This document shows, piece after piece, positions 15,649 through 30,673 of a stretch of 64,000 nt of DNA (position 1 is its first letter; the number at the start of each line of letters is the position of its first letter). Made by a program: the position numbers and the translations under genes. The DNA is from Arthrobacter sp. PAMC25284 (GTDB lineage Bacteria > Actinomycetota > Actinomycetes > Actinomycetales > Micrococcaceae). The DNA lies in contig NZ_CP080382.1 of the NCBI RefSeq assembly GCF_019443425.1, positions 2,790,001 to 2,854,000 on the forward strand, read 5' to 3'. The notes under the pieces were generated by a model that saw nothing but the letters and a program-made list of their open reading frames with translations, ran no database searches and was not told the origin of the DNA.

Positions 15649-17857
15649 ATGACTACGAAACCTCCTACCGCGACGCGGGTCCCGTTCTGGTTGCGCTGGC
15701 TGGTGCCGGTGCTGCTGGTTGTGACATGGCTGGCTATCGCCGGCATCGGTGGCCCCACCTTCGGACGTCTGAGCGAAGTCTCCACTAACGACCAGGCCTC
15801 CTTCCTGCCGGCAAGCGCCGAAGCCACGGCAGCCCAGGAGTGGCAGGCCAAGTTCCGAGAGTCCACGGAAATCCCCGCCGTCATTGTGATCGAGAACGGT
15901 GACGCCTTCACGCCGGCGCAGTTCGGGCAGGCGGCCGCGATCAAGGGCAAGCTGGAGTCCCTGGAGGGCGTCAGCACCGTCATCGGCCCCCATTCCTTCG
16001 GAGGATTCGAAGGCCGTTCAGTTCGTGGTGCCGATCGAATCCTCGGAGGCAGTGCGGGACATTGTCAAAGAACTCCGGGATGAAGTGAAGGCCTCCGCCC
16101 CGGACGGGATGCAGACCTTCGTCACCGGTCCCGCCGGGCTGACCGCAGACCTCGCCAGCGCCTTTGGCGGGATCGACGGCATCCTGTTGCTCGTGGCGCT
16201 CAGCGCCGTCTTCGTGATTCTCCTGATCGTCTACAAGTCGCTGCTGCTGCCCGTCACCGTCCTGCTGACCTCAGTCTTTGCGCTTACCGCTGCCATTCTT
16301 CTGGTGTTTGGCATGGCCAAAATGGGATGGATCCAGCTCAACGGCCAAAGCCAGGGCATCCTGTCGATTCTGGTGATCGGCGCCGCCACGGATTACGCCC
16401 TGCTCTACGTGGCCAGATTCCGTGAGGCGCTCACGCATACGACCAACCGCACCTCAGCCGTCCTGACGGCGTGGAAGGCTTCCTTCGAGCCAATCCTCGC
16501 CTCCGGCGCCACCGTGATCATTGCGCTGCTGTGCCTGTTGTTCTCCGATCTCAACTCCAATAAGGCACTCGGTCCCGTCGCTGCCGCCGGCATCCTGTGC
16601 GCACTCTTCGCCGCCCTGACCCTGCTGCCGGCCCTGATGGCACTCTTTGGCCGAGCGGCATTCTGGCCGTTCCGGCCGAAAGTCCTTCCGGAAACCGAAC
16701 GGGAACCGCGGCTCTCCACGGGCCTGGAGGGGCAGCGGGGCATCTGGCGTGCCACAGGGTCGCTGGTCTCCCGCCGGCCTCGGACGGTCTGGGTGGCCTC
16801 GGTGCTCCTGCTGCTCGTGGCGTCCACCGGCATCCTGCAGCTCAAGGCCAACGGCGTGCCACAGACCGACGTCATCCTTACGGCCTCCAACGCCGTCGAC
16901 GGCCAGGATGCCCTGGCCCGGCACTTCGACGCCGGATCCGGCAGCCCTGCCGTCATCGTCGCGGATGAAGCCAAAGCGGCCGCGGTGCTGGAGAAGGTCA
17001 AGGCGACCGGCGGCGTCGGGGATGCCTACCTGCTGGCGGCCGGCAGCGTTCCCATCACCGGCGCGCCGGGCGCTCCCGCCGCACCGGCGGTCCGCGACGG
17101 CAAGGTGCTGATCAACGCGACGCTGAGCTCCGCGGCCGACTCTTCCGCAGCCGAGGACACCGTCGTAGCACTCCGCGGCGCGGTGAAAACGGTCGACGCC
17201 GGGGCGCTGGTCGGCGGCGTGACCGCCACCGCACTGGATACCAACACCTCAGCCCAGCGGGACCTCGTCACGATCATTCCCATTGTCCTGGCGGTTATCC
17301 TGGTCATCCTGATGCTGCTGCTGCGGTCCGTGCTGGCCCCGGTGCTGCTGATGGCCTCGGTCGTGCTGTCCTATGGCGCAGCCATGGGCGTCGTCGCCGT
17401 CGTCTTCAACAACTTCCTCGGTTTTCCCGGGGCTGATGCAACCGTGCCCCTCTTCGGATTTGTGTTCCTGGTGGCGCTCGGCGTGGACTACAACATCTTC
17501 CTGATGAGCCGCGTCCGCGAGGAATCCCTCAAACACGGCACCCGGCCCGGCATTCTTCGCGGTCTCGGTGTCACCGGCGGGGTTATCACCTCCGCAGGCG
17601 TGGTCCTGGCGGCGACCTTCGCGGCCCTCGGCATCATTCCGATCATGTTCCTCGTCCAGTTGGCCTTCATCGTCGCCTTCGGCGTGCTGCTGGATACCGT
17701 GCTGGTCCGCTCGCTGTTGGTCCCGGCCCTTTCCTACGACATCGGGGAGCGCATCTGGTGGCCGAGTCAGCTCGGAAAGCACTCGAAGGGCGCGCACGCA
17801 CCCGGACGGGAGCCCGCCGCGACCGACTCCGAAACGGAGAACGCCGGCGTCGGGTAA
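15649..17857 (+). CDS. MMPL/RND-family transporter (frameshifted at 15987-15991)
   Basis: The restored protein is 735 residues. It has an N-terminal helix (LRWLVPVLLVVTWLAIAG), an extracytoplasmic domain, and two blocks of membrane helices (about residues 180-340 and 530-700) with the family motif around GAATDYALLYVARFRE and its repeat GVDYNIFLMSRVREE. This matches the MMPL/ActII-3-like drug or lipid exporters. The ATG at 15649 has AAGGA close upstream. The frame breaks after VSTVIGP. Deleting one C from the CCCCC run at 15987-15991 continues it as PSEDSKAVQFVVP. The gene is divergent from marR, so it is probably the regulator's target, an efflux pump for a toxic or signalling compound. Confidence 0.85.
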
Positions 17858-17976
17858 GCGCTGGGCCCGAAGTGCGCCCGGCGTCGCCCGGGGCCCTATT
17901 CCTATCCGGTGGTGCTCGATAGACTGCCCCTGCGTCCGCCCGGGCGCACCCAGTGCTTTCAGGAGGGGGTCCGTTC

Positions 17977-18339
17977 ATGACGGAAAACAGTAGGTCTGAG
18001 AACAGCGAGGCCGGCGCGGCGGAAGGGATGCGGCGCGAGGGTGCTCCGCTTCCGGTGGAAGAAACCGCGAATGCCGAGGGCCAGTACGTCGAGGGCGACT
18101 ACGGCGACGCCGGCGTGGAAGGAGAGAACCTGCCCACGGAGGTCGAGGGCGAATATCCGGCCGGGGACTACGGCGACGCCGGCGCTTCCACGCCCACCAC
18201 TGTGGCTGCCGAGGAAGGCGAGTATGCGGCTGGAAACTACGGCAGTGCAGGCGCCGTCGGCGAGGCGGCCGCCGATGCCGAGGAAGGCGAATACCCCGAA
18301 GGCAACTACGGCGCAGCCGGCAAGTCCGGTAAGCAGTAG
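17977..18339 (+). CDS. Small acidic protein with four Y-G repeats
   Basis: The protein has 120 residues, with no known family recognised. AGGAGGGGG lies 7 bases before the ATG, so it is well supported as expressed. The body holds four copies of a 13-residue unit, EG-E/Q-Y-x-x-G-D/N-Y-G-x-A-G, beginning near residues 34, 55, 79 and 104, separated by alanine/threonine/valine linkers. The protein is strongly acidic and lacks a signal peptide or membrane segment. The pattern looks disordered and may bind a partner, metal or surface. Its position just upstream of the heat-shock operon may be incidental. Confidence 0.8.
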   Translation: MTENSRSENSEAGAAEGMRREGAPLPVEETANAEGQYVEGDYGDAGVEGENLPTEVEGEYPAGDYGDAGASTPTTVAAEEGEYAAGNYGSAGAVGEAAADAEEGEYPEGNYGAAGKSGKQ

Positions 18340-18599
18340 ACCGCAGCAGTCCGGGAGGAGGAGGTCGGCTTATGCCGGTCTCCTCTTACGTTTAAGGAAA
18401 TCCGGGGCGGCCACGGCAATCGCGGCGCCACCTCCCAGCCACATCCCGCGGATCGATTTTCGGATGGCCGCCGGTAGCAGGGACGAACTACGCCCGGGCC
18501 GCCCGCCGGGTTCGCGCAGGGCGAAACAGGGGCTCCGCGGGCGGGGATGGACCGGAAATCCGCGGGCTGACTGCCGTCCCTCGGCCCGCCGGGAGCAAA

Positions 18600-18620
18600 G
18601 TTGAGTGAAGTTGACTCAAC
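18600..18620. promoter_or_regulatory. HAIR operator 1 (HspR site)
   Basis: GTTGAGT and ACTCAAC are perfect 7-base inverted arms with a 7-base spacer. This is one base per arm away from the HAIR consensus CTTGAGT-N7-ACTCAAG that HspR recognises. It lies just upstream of the -35 box of the dnaK promoter. The hspR gene is the last gene of this operon, giving a feedback loop. Confidence 0.85.
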
Positions 18621-18625
18621 CTTGA

Positions 18626-20611
<1,986 letters not shown>

Positions 20612-20613
20612 TC

Positions 20614-21258
20614 ATGGCCCGCCACGGTCAGAACGAAGAGCCCGGTTCCGATGCGAACCGCGACGGTGAACCGCAGAAGCCGGTCATCCGGGACAACCGC
20701 AAGGTTGACCCGGAGACCGGTGAGGCCCGGCACCCCGAGCCCGAACAGCATGCCGAGTCCGGGGACGCGCTGTCCCAGGCCGAGGACATCCTGAACAGTG
20801 TTGAGGTGCCGGCCGAGGAATCCGTGGCGCAGGGAGTGGACGCTGCCGAGGCGGAGGAGCTGAAGAATGATCTTCGCCGCCTGCAGGCCGAGTACGTCAA
20901 CTACCGCAAGCGCGTCGAGCGCGACCGTGCAGTGGCGGGGGAGATGGCCGTCATCGGCGTCCTGAACTCGCTGCTGCCGGTGCTCGACGATGTCGACGCG
21001 GCGCGCCAGCACGGCGATCTGGCCGACGGCCCATTCGCCGCGATCGCGGCCAAGCTCGAGACCGCGCTCAAGACGTACGGACTGGTCCGCATCGATGAGA
21101 CCGGTGTGGAGTTCGATCCCACGATCCACGAAGCGCTCATCCAGCAGCCCGGCACGGACGTCGAGATCGACACCGTCAGCCAGGTCCTGCGGTCGGGCTA
21201 CAAATCCGGGGACCGCGTGCTCCGGGCCGCCCAGGTGATTGTGGCAGTACCGGCGTAA
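20614..21258 (+). CDS. grpE: Nucleotide exchange factor GrpE
   Basis: The protein has 214 residues. An acidic, disordered N-terminus (about 1-75) is followed by a long coiled coil (LKNDLRRLQAEYVNYRKRVERDR) and the compact C-terminal head, with EFDPTIHEALIQQPG and ending VIVAVPA. GrpE releases ADP from DnaK to restart its cycle. It begins 2 bases after dnaK, so it is translated in tandem with it. A 268-base region packed with inverted repeats separates it from dnaJ, which is unusually long for this operon. Confidence 0.95.
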   Translation: MARHGQNEEPGSDANRDGEPQKPVIRDNRKVDPETGEARHPEPEQHAESGDALSQAEDILNSVEVPAEESVAQGVDAAEAEELKNDLRRLQAEYVNYRKRVERDRAVAGEMAVIGVLNSLLPVLDDVDAARQHGDLADGPFAAIAAKLETALKTYGLVRIDETGVEFDPTIHEALIQQPGTDVEIDTVSQVLRSGYKSGDRVLRAAQVIVAVPA

Positions 21259-21277
21259 CCTCGCCACCGGCGCTACG

Positions 21278-21335
21278 CCGGATATGGGGCGGTGCCCGCT
21301 TCGCGGTGCCCTCCACACCGCCGCCCCATATCCGG
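21278..21335. repeat. 15-bp inverted repeat between grpE and dnaJ (palindrome 1)
   Basis: CCGGATATGGGGCGG (21278-21292) is the exact reverse complement of CCGCCCCATATCCGG (21321-21335), with a 28-base loop. It starts 20 bases after the grpE stop. It could act as a terminator, a processing site or an extragenic palindrome. There is no U-tract. Confidence 0.75.
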
Positions 21336-21386
21336 CCTCCGCGCCAGCGTGCTGCTCGCCTAAAGTGAGTGGACAAACAGCGCGAA

Positions 21387-21489
21387 GCAGATGATGGGCC
21401 CCGGGAGTGGCATCGGGCCTGCCGGAGCGTGGTGGCGTGGTCCGTCAGGACCACGCCACCACGCGAAGGGGCGGGGGCCCATCATCTGC
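21387..21489. repeat. Nested 16-bp and 17-bp inverted repeats between grpE and dnaJ (palindrome 2)
   Basis: The outer arms GCAGATGATGGGCCCC (21387-21402) and GGGGCCCATCATCTGC (21474-21489) are perfect complements. Within them a second perfect 17-base stem (21427-21443 and 21448-21464) closes on a GTCA tetraloop. The whole 103-base element could fold as a very stable cruciform, ending 37 bases before the dnaJ TTG start. It resembles a miniature element or REP-type unit inserted in the operon, but no target duplication can be proved from one copy. Confidence 0.75.
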
Positions 21490-21526
21490 GAAGCGCACTC
21501 TGCACGACTTTTGAAAGGAAACGCCA

Positions 21527-22510
21527 TTGGCTAGCCAGGATTGGGTGGGCAAGGACTTTTACAAGATCCTTGGTGTCGCCAAGGACGCTTCCGACGCCGA
21601 TATTAAGAAGGCCTACCGTAAGCTCGCGCGGCAGCACCACCCGGATACAAATTCCGGGAATGCTGAGTCGGAGAAAAAGTTCAAAGACATCTCCGAGGCG
21701 TATTCTGTGCTCTCGGATCCGGATGAGCGCCAGCAGTACGACGCCATCCGTGCCATGGGCGGCGGCGCCCGCTTCGCCCCGGGCGGTGCCGGCGGCGGCG
21801 CCGGGGCAGCGGGCTTCGAGGATCTCTTCGGCGGGCTGTTCACCGGCGGCGGTGGCGGAGGACGCCAACCCGGCGGCTACGGGGCGCCTGGCGGTATTCC
21901 GCCGGAGTTCGCCGACCTGTTCGGCGGCGGGTACGGCGGCGGCCAGCCCTTCCAGCGCGGGCCGCAAAAGGGCGCGGACCGGACAGCGTCCACCACGATT
22001 TCCTTCGCTGGCTCCATCCGCGGAACCACGATCGGGCTGCGGGAACCGGACGGCGAGGTCATCGACGTCCGGATCCCGGCCGGAATCAAGGACGGCCAGA
22101 AGGTCCGGGTCCGCGGCAAGGGCCAGTACGGCCCCGCAGGCAACGGGGACCTCATGGTCGCCGTCTCCGTCAAACCGCACCCGTTCTACGTCCGCGACGG
22201 CGAGAACCTCCGGATTCATGTGCCCGTCTCTTTTGCCGAGGCGGCACTGGGCGGAGATATTGAGGTTCCGACCATTGACGGCGACAAAGTCAAGGTCCGG
22301 GTCCCGGCCGGCACACCGTCCGGACGGACGCTGCGCGTCAAGGACCGGGGCGTCAAGCACGCCTCAAGTACGGGCGACCTGCTGGTTACTATCGACGTCG
22401 CCGTCCCCCGACGGCTGAGCAAGGAAGCAGAGGAAGCCGTGAAGGCCTTCGCCGCGGCCACTGCCGGGGAAGATATCCGCGCCGATCTTGCAGCCAAGGC
22501 CCGGCTTTAG
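21527..22510 (+). CDS. dnaJ: DnaJ-family co-chaperone without zinc finger
   Basis: The protein has 327 residues. The J-domain is residues about 5-70, with the HPD motif in RQHHPDTN. Then comes a glycine/phenylalanine-rich linker (about 80-155) and the C-terminal substrate-binding domains. No CxxCxGxG zinc repeats are present, so this is the CbpA-like (type B) form, not classical DnaJ. It stimulates DnaK ATPase and delivers clients. The start is TTG at 21527 with AAAGGAAA 5 bases upstream; [12 protein letters not shown] is a typical opening. It is followed 13 bases later by hspR. Confidence 0.93.
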   Translation: MASQDWVGKDFYKILGVAKDASDADIKKAYRKLARQHHPDTNSGNAESEKKFKDISEAYSVLSDPDERQQYDAIRAMGGGARFAPGGAGGGAGAAGFEDLFGGLFTGGGGGGRQPGGYGAPGGIPPEFADLFGGGYGGGQPFQRGPQKGADRTASTTISFAGSIRGTTIGLREPDGEVIDVRIPAGIKDGQKVRVRGKGQYGPAGNGDLMVAVSVKPHPFYVRDGENLRIHVPVSFAEAALGGDIEVPTIDGDKVKVRVPAGTPSGRTLRVKDRGVKHASSTGDLLVTIDVAVPRRLSKEAEEAVKAFAAATAGEDIRADLAAKARL

Positions 22511-22523
22511 GGAAGGCCCTGTT

Positions 22524-22946
22524 ATGGCCTTCGATGTTGACCAGCCGATCTTCGTCATCTCCGTTGCTGCGGACCTGGCGGACATGCACCCACAGACTCT
22601 GCGTCAGTACGACCGGCTGGGCCTCGTCTCGCCCAGCCGTGCCCCGGGCAAGTCCCGACGGTACTCGCAGCGGGATGTGATGATGCTGCGCGAGGTCCAG
22701 CGGCTCTCCCAGGAGGGCGTCTCGCTCGAGGGCATCAAGCGGATTCTGCAGCTGGAAAACCAGGTGGCCGCCCTGCAACGGCGGGTCGGTGAACTGACCG
22801 AGGAGCTGACCCGGCGCCGTGAACCGCTGGATGCGCGGATTTTCGCCGCCGGAACGGCCGGCGACGTGGTTAGTCTGGCCCGCGGCAAACGCCCCCGTGC
22901 CCGGACTCAGGCCGTTGTGGTGTGGCGGCCGCGGAACCCGGAGTGA
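22524..22946 (+). CDS. hspR: Heat-shock repressor HspR (MerR family)
   Basis: The protein has 140 residues. A MerR-type winged helix (SVAADLADMHPQTLRQYDRLGLV, then SRRYSQRDVMMLREVQ) is followed by a coiled coil (LENQVAALQRRVGEL). HspR binds HAIR repeats and represses the dnaK operon, with DnaK as co-repressor in studied actinobacteria. The two HAIR operators upstream of dnaK are its expected targets. The ATG lies 13 bases after the dnaJ stop. Confidence 0.93.
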   Translation: MAFDVDQPIFVISVAADLADMHPQTLRQYDRLGLVSPSRAPGKSRRYSQRDVMMLREVQRLSQEGVSLEGIKRILQLENQVAALQRRVGELTEELTRRREPLDARIFAAGTAGDVVSLARGKRPRARTQAVVVWRPRNPE

Positions 22947-23101
22947 ATCGGCGCCGGGGAACAGGCCCGCGAAGCCGCCCGGAGATTGCAGACGGCCGGT
23001 CCGGGGCCGGTCCAGCGCGCGGCCCCGGCCGGCGTCGATCAGACACCACGGGGCCATTGGCAGGTGTCCATCCAGACCTCAAAGCACATGGACTTTCGTG
23101 A

Positions 23102-23121
23102 TGTGGAATACTGTTTCCACA
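23102..23121. promoter_or_regulatory. Inverted repeat upstream of gdhA, operator-like
   Basis: TGTGGAA (23102-23108) and TTCCACA (23115-23121) are perfect inverted arms around TACTGT, 36 bases before the gdhA start. The TGGAA-N-TTCCA pattern resembles sites bound by IclR-type regulators. No regulator gene of that kind is adjacent, so the protein that binds it is unknown. Confidence 0.5.
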
Positions 23122-23135
23122 AGAATGAACGCTGA

Positions 23136-24494
<1,359 letters not shown>

Positions 24495-24512
24495 CCCTTC
24501 CCGGCGGCGTGG

Positions 24513-28001
<3,489 letters not shown>

Positions 28002-28078
28002 GCGTGCGCTACTTTCGGCAGGTGGTCATCTGATCCATCTTAGCCAGCCTGCCGGGCTCCTCGGACGACGAACGCCGG

Positions 28079-28672
28079 CTAGACGTTCCCTTCCAGTGCA
28101 GCGGAGAGGAAGTTCAGCAGTCCGGCGTCCACTTCGTCCGTGGAAGTGATCCGGATCCTGCGGTCAAAGGAATCGCCGGCGCGGACCTTGACTGCCTCGA
28201 GCCGGCCGCCGGCGGGGACATTGATGCGCAGGGCCACGTCCACGGTGGTGTTGTTGGCGCGGGTCACTTGGGCGAACTTACGCTTCGGGCTGTGCAGCGA
28301 GACGTAGCCCTTGCGCATTTGGATCGCCACGCCCTCAGTTGCCGCGGCCCAGGCGAGGATCGCGTCGGTGATCGGCCGCAGCTGCGGGTGTTTCGCGTAC
28401 TGCCCGTCGTAGAGCTCGTCGGCGTCGCGCAGCATGAATTCCGGGTAGCCGAACATCTCCCAGGACACGGCGTATTGTGCGTAGCCGGTGATGCCGTGCT
28501 CATTCCGCATCCAGTCCCTGAGCTCGGCGTTATTTCTTAGCCCGGCTGCGCGGCCTTTTTCCGCCCACCACCGAAAGTCGTGGCCGGACTTGCGGAGCAG
28601 CAGCGCCTGGTTGCTGTCCACCATGGTCTGCCAGGTCTTCGCGGCAGTTTTCAGATCGATCTCCGGATTCAT
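28079..28672 (-). CDS. DUF5655-like protein
   Basis: The protein has 197 residues. The N-terminal half (about 1-90) resembles the DUF4287-like helical domain, with EHGITGYAQYAVSWEMFGYPEF. The C-terminal half (MRKGYVSLHSPKRKFAQV, then VDVALRIN) resembles the DUF5655 domain, a predicted nucleic-acid or transport-related fold of unknown function. No signal or membrane segment is seen. The gene is monocistronic, downstream of the SNF2 gene on the same strand. The family assignment is from memory and should be treated as moderate. Confidence 0.6.
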   Translation of the reverse strand: MNPEIDLKTAAKTWQTMVDSNQALLLRKSGHDFRWWAEKGRAAGLRNNAELRDWMRNEHGITGYAQYAVSWEMFGYPEFMLRDADELYDGQYAKHPQLRPITDAILAWAAATEGVAIQMRKGYVSLHSPKRKFAQVTRANNTTVDVALRINVPAGGRLEAVKVRAGDSFDRRIRITSTDEVDAGLLNFLSAALEGNV

Positions 28673-28719
28673 GAACTGATACTAGCGCCGGCCCTGCCCG
28701 GGGGCAGGGCCGGGCCGCG

Positions 28720-29274
28720 TCAGGATCCGGCCGGTGCGGTAATCATGTCGCCGGAGGGTGCCGCGAGGTACCAGACGCTGTTCACGCCCTGGCCGAGGAT
28801 GTCTCCGGCGGCCTTGTCCTTGGCGAAGTAGTACAGCGGCATCCCGTTCAGGGTCAGCTGCTTCTTGCCGTCGGGGGTGTCAATGGTCCCGACGACGCCG
28901 GTGACTCCGTCCAGTTCGGGCGAATCCGAATCGGTGATGACCGGAGGCCACGCCGCCAGGCACCCGTCGGTGCAGGCGCTGGTTCCGGAGTCCTTCGTGT
29001 CCTTGGTGAAGTAATAGACGCTCATGCCGTTGTCATCCACCACGATTTGCCCGGCCGCGGAGTCAGCCACCATCAGCTTGGTGACCGCCGACATCGCCGC
29101 CGGAGCCGACGTTGCGGCCGTGCTGCCCGTGGTTTCCGCCGCTGACGGCGACGCGGCCGCGGGAGTGGTGGCAGGCGCCGTCGTTGCCGCCGGTGTGGTG
29201 CTGCCGCCGGCGCAGCCGGACAGCAGTGCGGCGAGGGCGACCGCGGACAGGCCAATGCTGAGGTTTTTCATCAT
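28720..29274 (-). CDS. Secreted lipoprotein with two COG4315-type repeats
   Basis: The protein has 184 residues. The signal peptide ends in a lipobox, LLSGC, with the lipidated cysteine near residue 21, followed by a low-complexity Ala/Thr/Pro linker. Two related units follow, one with MSVYYFTKDTKDSGTSACTDGC and one with MPLYYFAKDKAAGD, matching the family of predicted lipoproteins with conserved Y-Y/L-F motifs and paired cysteines. The role is unknown, perhaps in redox or envelope stress. It is divergent from an ECF sigma gene and carries a promoter of the same type, so it is a likely target of that sigma factor. The start could be the first or second ATG. Confidence 0.85.
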   Translation of the reverse strand: MMKNLSIGLSAVALAALLSGCAGGSTTPAATTAPATTPAAASPSAAETTGSTAATSAPAAMSAVTKLMVADSAAGQIVVDDNGMSVYYFTKDTKDSGTSACTDGCLAAWPPVITDSDSPELDGVTGVVGTIDTPDGKKQLTLNGMPLYYFAKDKAAGDILGQGVNSVWYLAAPSGDMITAPAGS

Positions 29275-29326
29275 TTGTTGCTCCTTGACTCAGGCCAGTC
29301 CGACTCGGAGGCTGGCGTTAAGCGGT

Positions 29327-29354
29327 ACGACGTGCAGGCGGGAAGATTGGTTCA
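29327..29354 (-). promoter_or_regulatory. ECF-type promoter for the lipoprotein gene
   Basis: On the minus strand, TGAACC is followed after exactly 16 bases by CGTCGT. The -35/-10 pair and the first four spacer bases (AATC) match the promoter facing the opposite way at 29366-29393. The shared architecture points to recognition by the same ECF sigma factor. Confidence 0.7.
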
Positions 29355-29365
29355 AACCGAAACCG

Positions 29366-29393
29366 TGAACCAATCCAGGCCTCGGCGCGTCAT
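29366..29393 (+). promoter_or_regulatory. ECF-type promoter for the sigma factor gene
   Basis: TGAACC at 29366-29371 is followed after 16 bases by CGTCAT at 29388-29393. This is the usual AAC-motif -35 plus CGTC -10 of autoregulated ECF sigma factors. The predicted start lies about 40 bases before the sigma gene. Confidence 0.7.
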
Positions 29394-29438
29394 AGGGGTC
29401 AGAAGGATGAAACCAGGACGAAAACCGGAGGGTGGAGC

Positions 29439-29936
29439 ATGCCGCTGGACGAAGACGTAGTGGCGTCGATTTATCGTGACCACGGAACTGCCCTCAAGCG
29501 TTTTATCGTGAGCGCCACGCGGGATCCGCAGGCCGCGGAAGACATCGTGCAGGAAACCGTAATGCGCGTCTGGCAGCAGGCGCCAGAGATTACCGGCAGC
29601 CTGCGCAGTTACTTGTTCAGGACGGCCCGCAACATCATGATCGACAATTACCGCAAGGCCCAGCGCAGACCGCAGGAGGCGGCGGAACGCGACGTCGCCG
29701 ACCCGGTGAATACCGGACGCGTCGATGAGCTGCTGAACAAGGTTCTGATGGAGGAAGCGCTGCTTCGGCTGAGCGTCGAACACCGGAAGGTCCTTGTGGC
29801 CCTTCACTACCAGCGATACACCGTCCAGGAGGCATCCGTACAGTTGAATATCCCGAGCGGCACCGTGAAGTCCCGTGCGTTCTACGCCGTCAGGGCGCTC
29901 CGGACCATCCTCGACGAGATGGGGGTGCAGCGATGA
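29439..29936 (+). CDS. ECF-family RNA polymerase sigma factor
   Basis: The protein has 165 residues and comprises sigma region 2 (FIVSATRDPQAAEDIVQETVMRVWQ) and region 4 (LLRLSVEHRKVLVALHYQ followed by the helix-turn-helix VQEASVQLNIPSGTVKSR). It directs RNA polymerase to stress or envelope promoters. The adjacent anti-sigma gene overlaps it by 4 bases (ATGA), the classic sigma/anti-sigma pairing. The promoter upstream matches its expected -35/-10 type, indicating autoregulation. By its RskA-like partner it may belong with the SigK-type ECF groups, which is inference. Confidence 0.93.
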   Translation: MPLDEDVVASIYRDHGTALKRFIVSATRDPQAAEDIVQETVMRVWQQAPEITGSLRSYLFRTARNIMIDNYRKAQRRPQEAAERDVADPVNTGRVDELLNKVLMEEALLRLSVEHRKVLVALHYQRYTVQEASVQLNIPSGTVKSRAFYAVRALRTILDEMGVQR

Positions 29937-30611
29937 ACGAAACCAACCCCCACCAAATGCTTGGTGTCTACCTGCTTGGTGGTCTGGAGCCCGACGACGC
30001 CGCAACGTTTGAGCGCCATCTCGCAGTCTGTGCCGACTGCCGTCGCGAACTGGACGATCTGGCCGTCCTCCCCGCGCTCCTCGACGCGGTGCCTGCGGCC
30101 GATGCCGTGGCCCTCACCGTCGCCGTGCCCGGTCGCGGACCAGGGTCCGCCGCAGTGCCGGTTGAAGTACCGCGGCGGCTGCTCGACGAACTTGCCGTCC
30201 GCCGCCGTCACGCAAGGCACCGGTGGGTGGCCGCCCTGGGCGGCGCGGCCGCCGCTGCCCTGGCACTCGGTGTCCTGGCGGGGCCCGTTGCTGATCCAGC
30301 CGGCCAAACCCGACGCCAGTTACTCCGTTCAGTCCGGCGGGGGGCTGCAACTCAGAGTCGGGCTGGTCCACAAGACCTGGGGAACCGAGCTGGCCGTTGA
30401 GGGTGCGAGCCTCCCGGTCGAGGGAACGATGTCCCTGTGGGTAAAGGACCGCGACGGCGGTGAAGACCGCGCCTGCGCGTGGACCGCCACCCCCAGCGGC
30501 AAAGTCAGGATCACCGGAGCAACGCCCGTGCAGTTGGCCAGCATCGCCAGCATCGAGATGCGCAACAGCGAGCAGCAAACCTTGGCCTTGATCTCGGTGC
30601 CGCAGGGGTAG
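29933..30611 (+). CDS. rskA: Membrane anti-sigma factor, RskA-like (frameshifted at 30280-30283)
   Basis: The restored protein is 225 residues. The cytoplasmic N-terminal zinc motif HLAVCADC (H-x3-C-x2-C, near residue 26) binds the sigma factor. One membrane helix follows (about 98-120), then an extracytoplasmic domain with VEGTMSLWVKDRD typical of the RskA C-terminal domain. The frame breaks inside the membrane helix. Removing one G from the GGGG run at 30280-30283 continues it as GPLLIQPAKPDASY. If the shift were real, the protein would be a truncated anti-sigma with a poor membrane anchor, leaving the sigma factor deregulated. The GGGGCCC context suggests a sequence error instead. Confidence 0.85.
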
Positions 30612-30673
30612 CGGGCGGGAGGTTCCGGGCAACCAGCAAGTTGCGGGCTTGACCGCCGGGGCACGGTTACGGT

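Noticed and set aside
15987..15991. Programmed frameshifting or phase variation as the cause of the MMPL break
   Set aside because: Possible in principle, but the same kind of single-base excess occurs in seven unrelated genes including ugd and the DEAD-box helicase, so a common technical cause is simpler.
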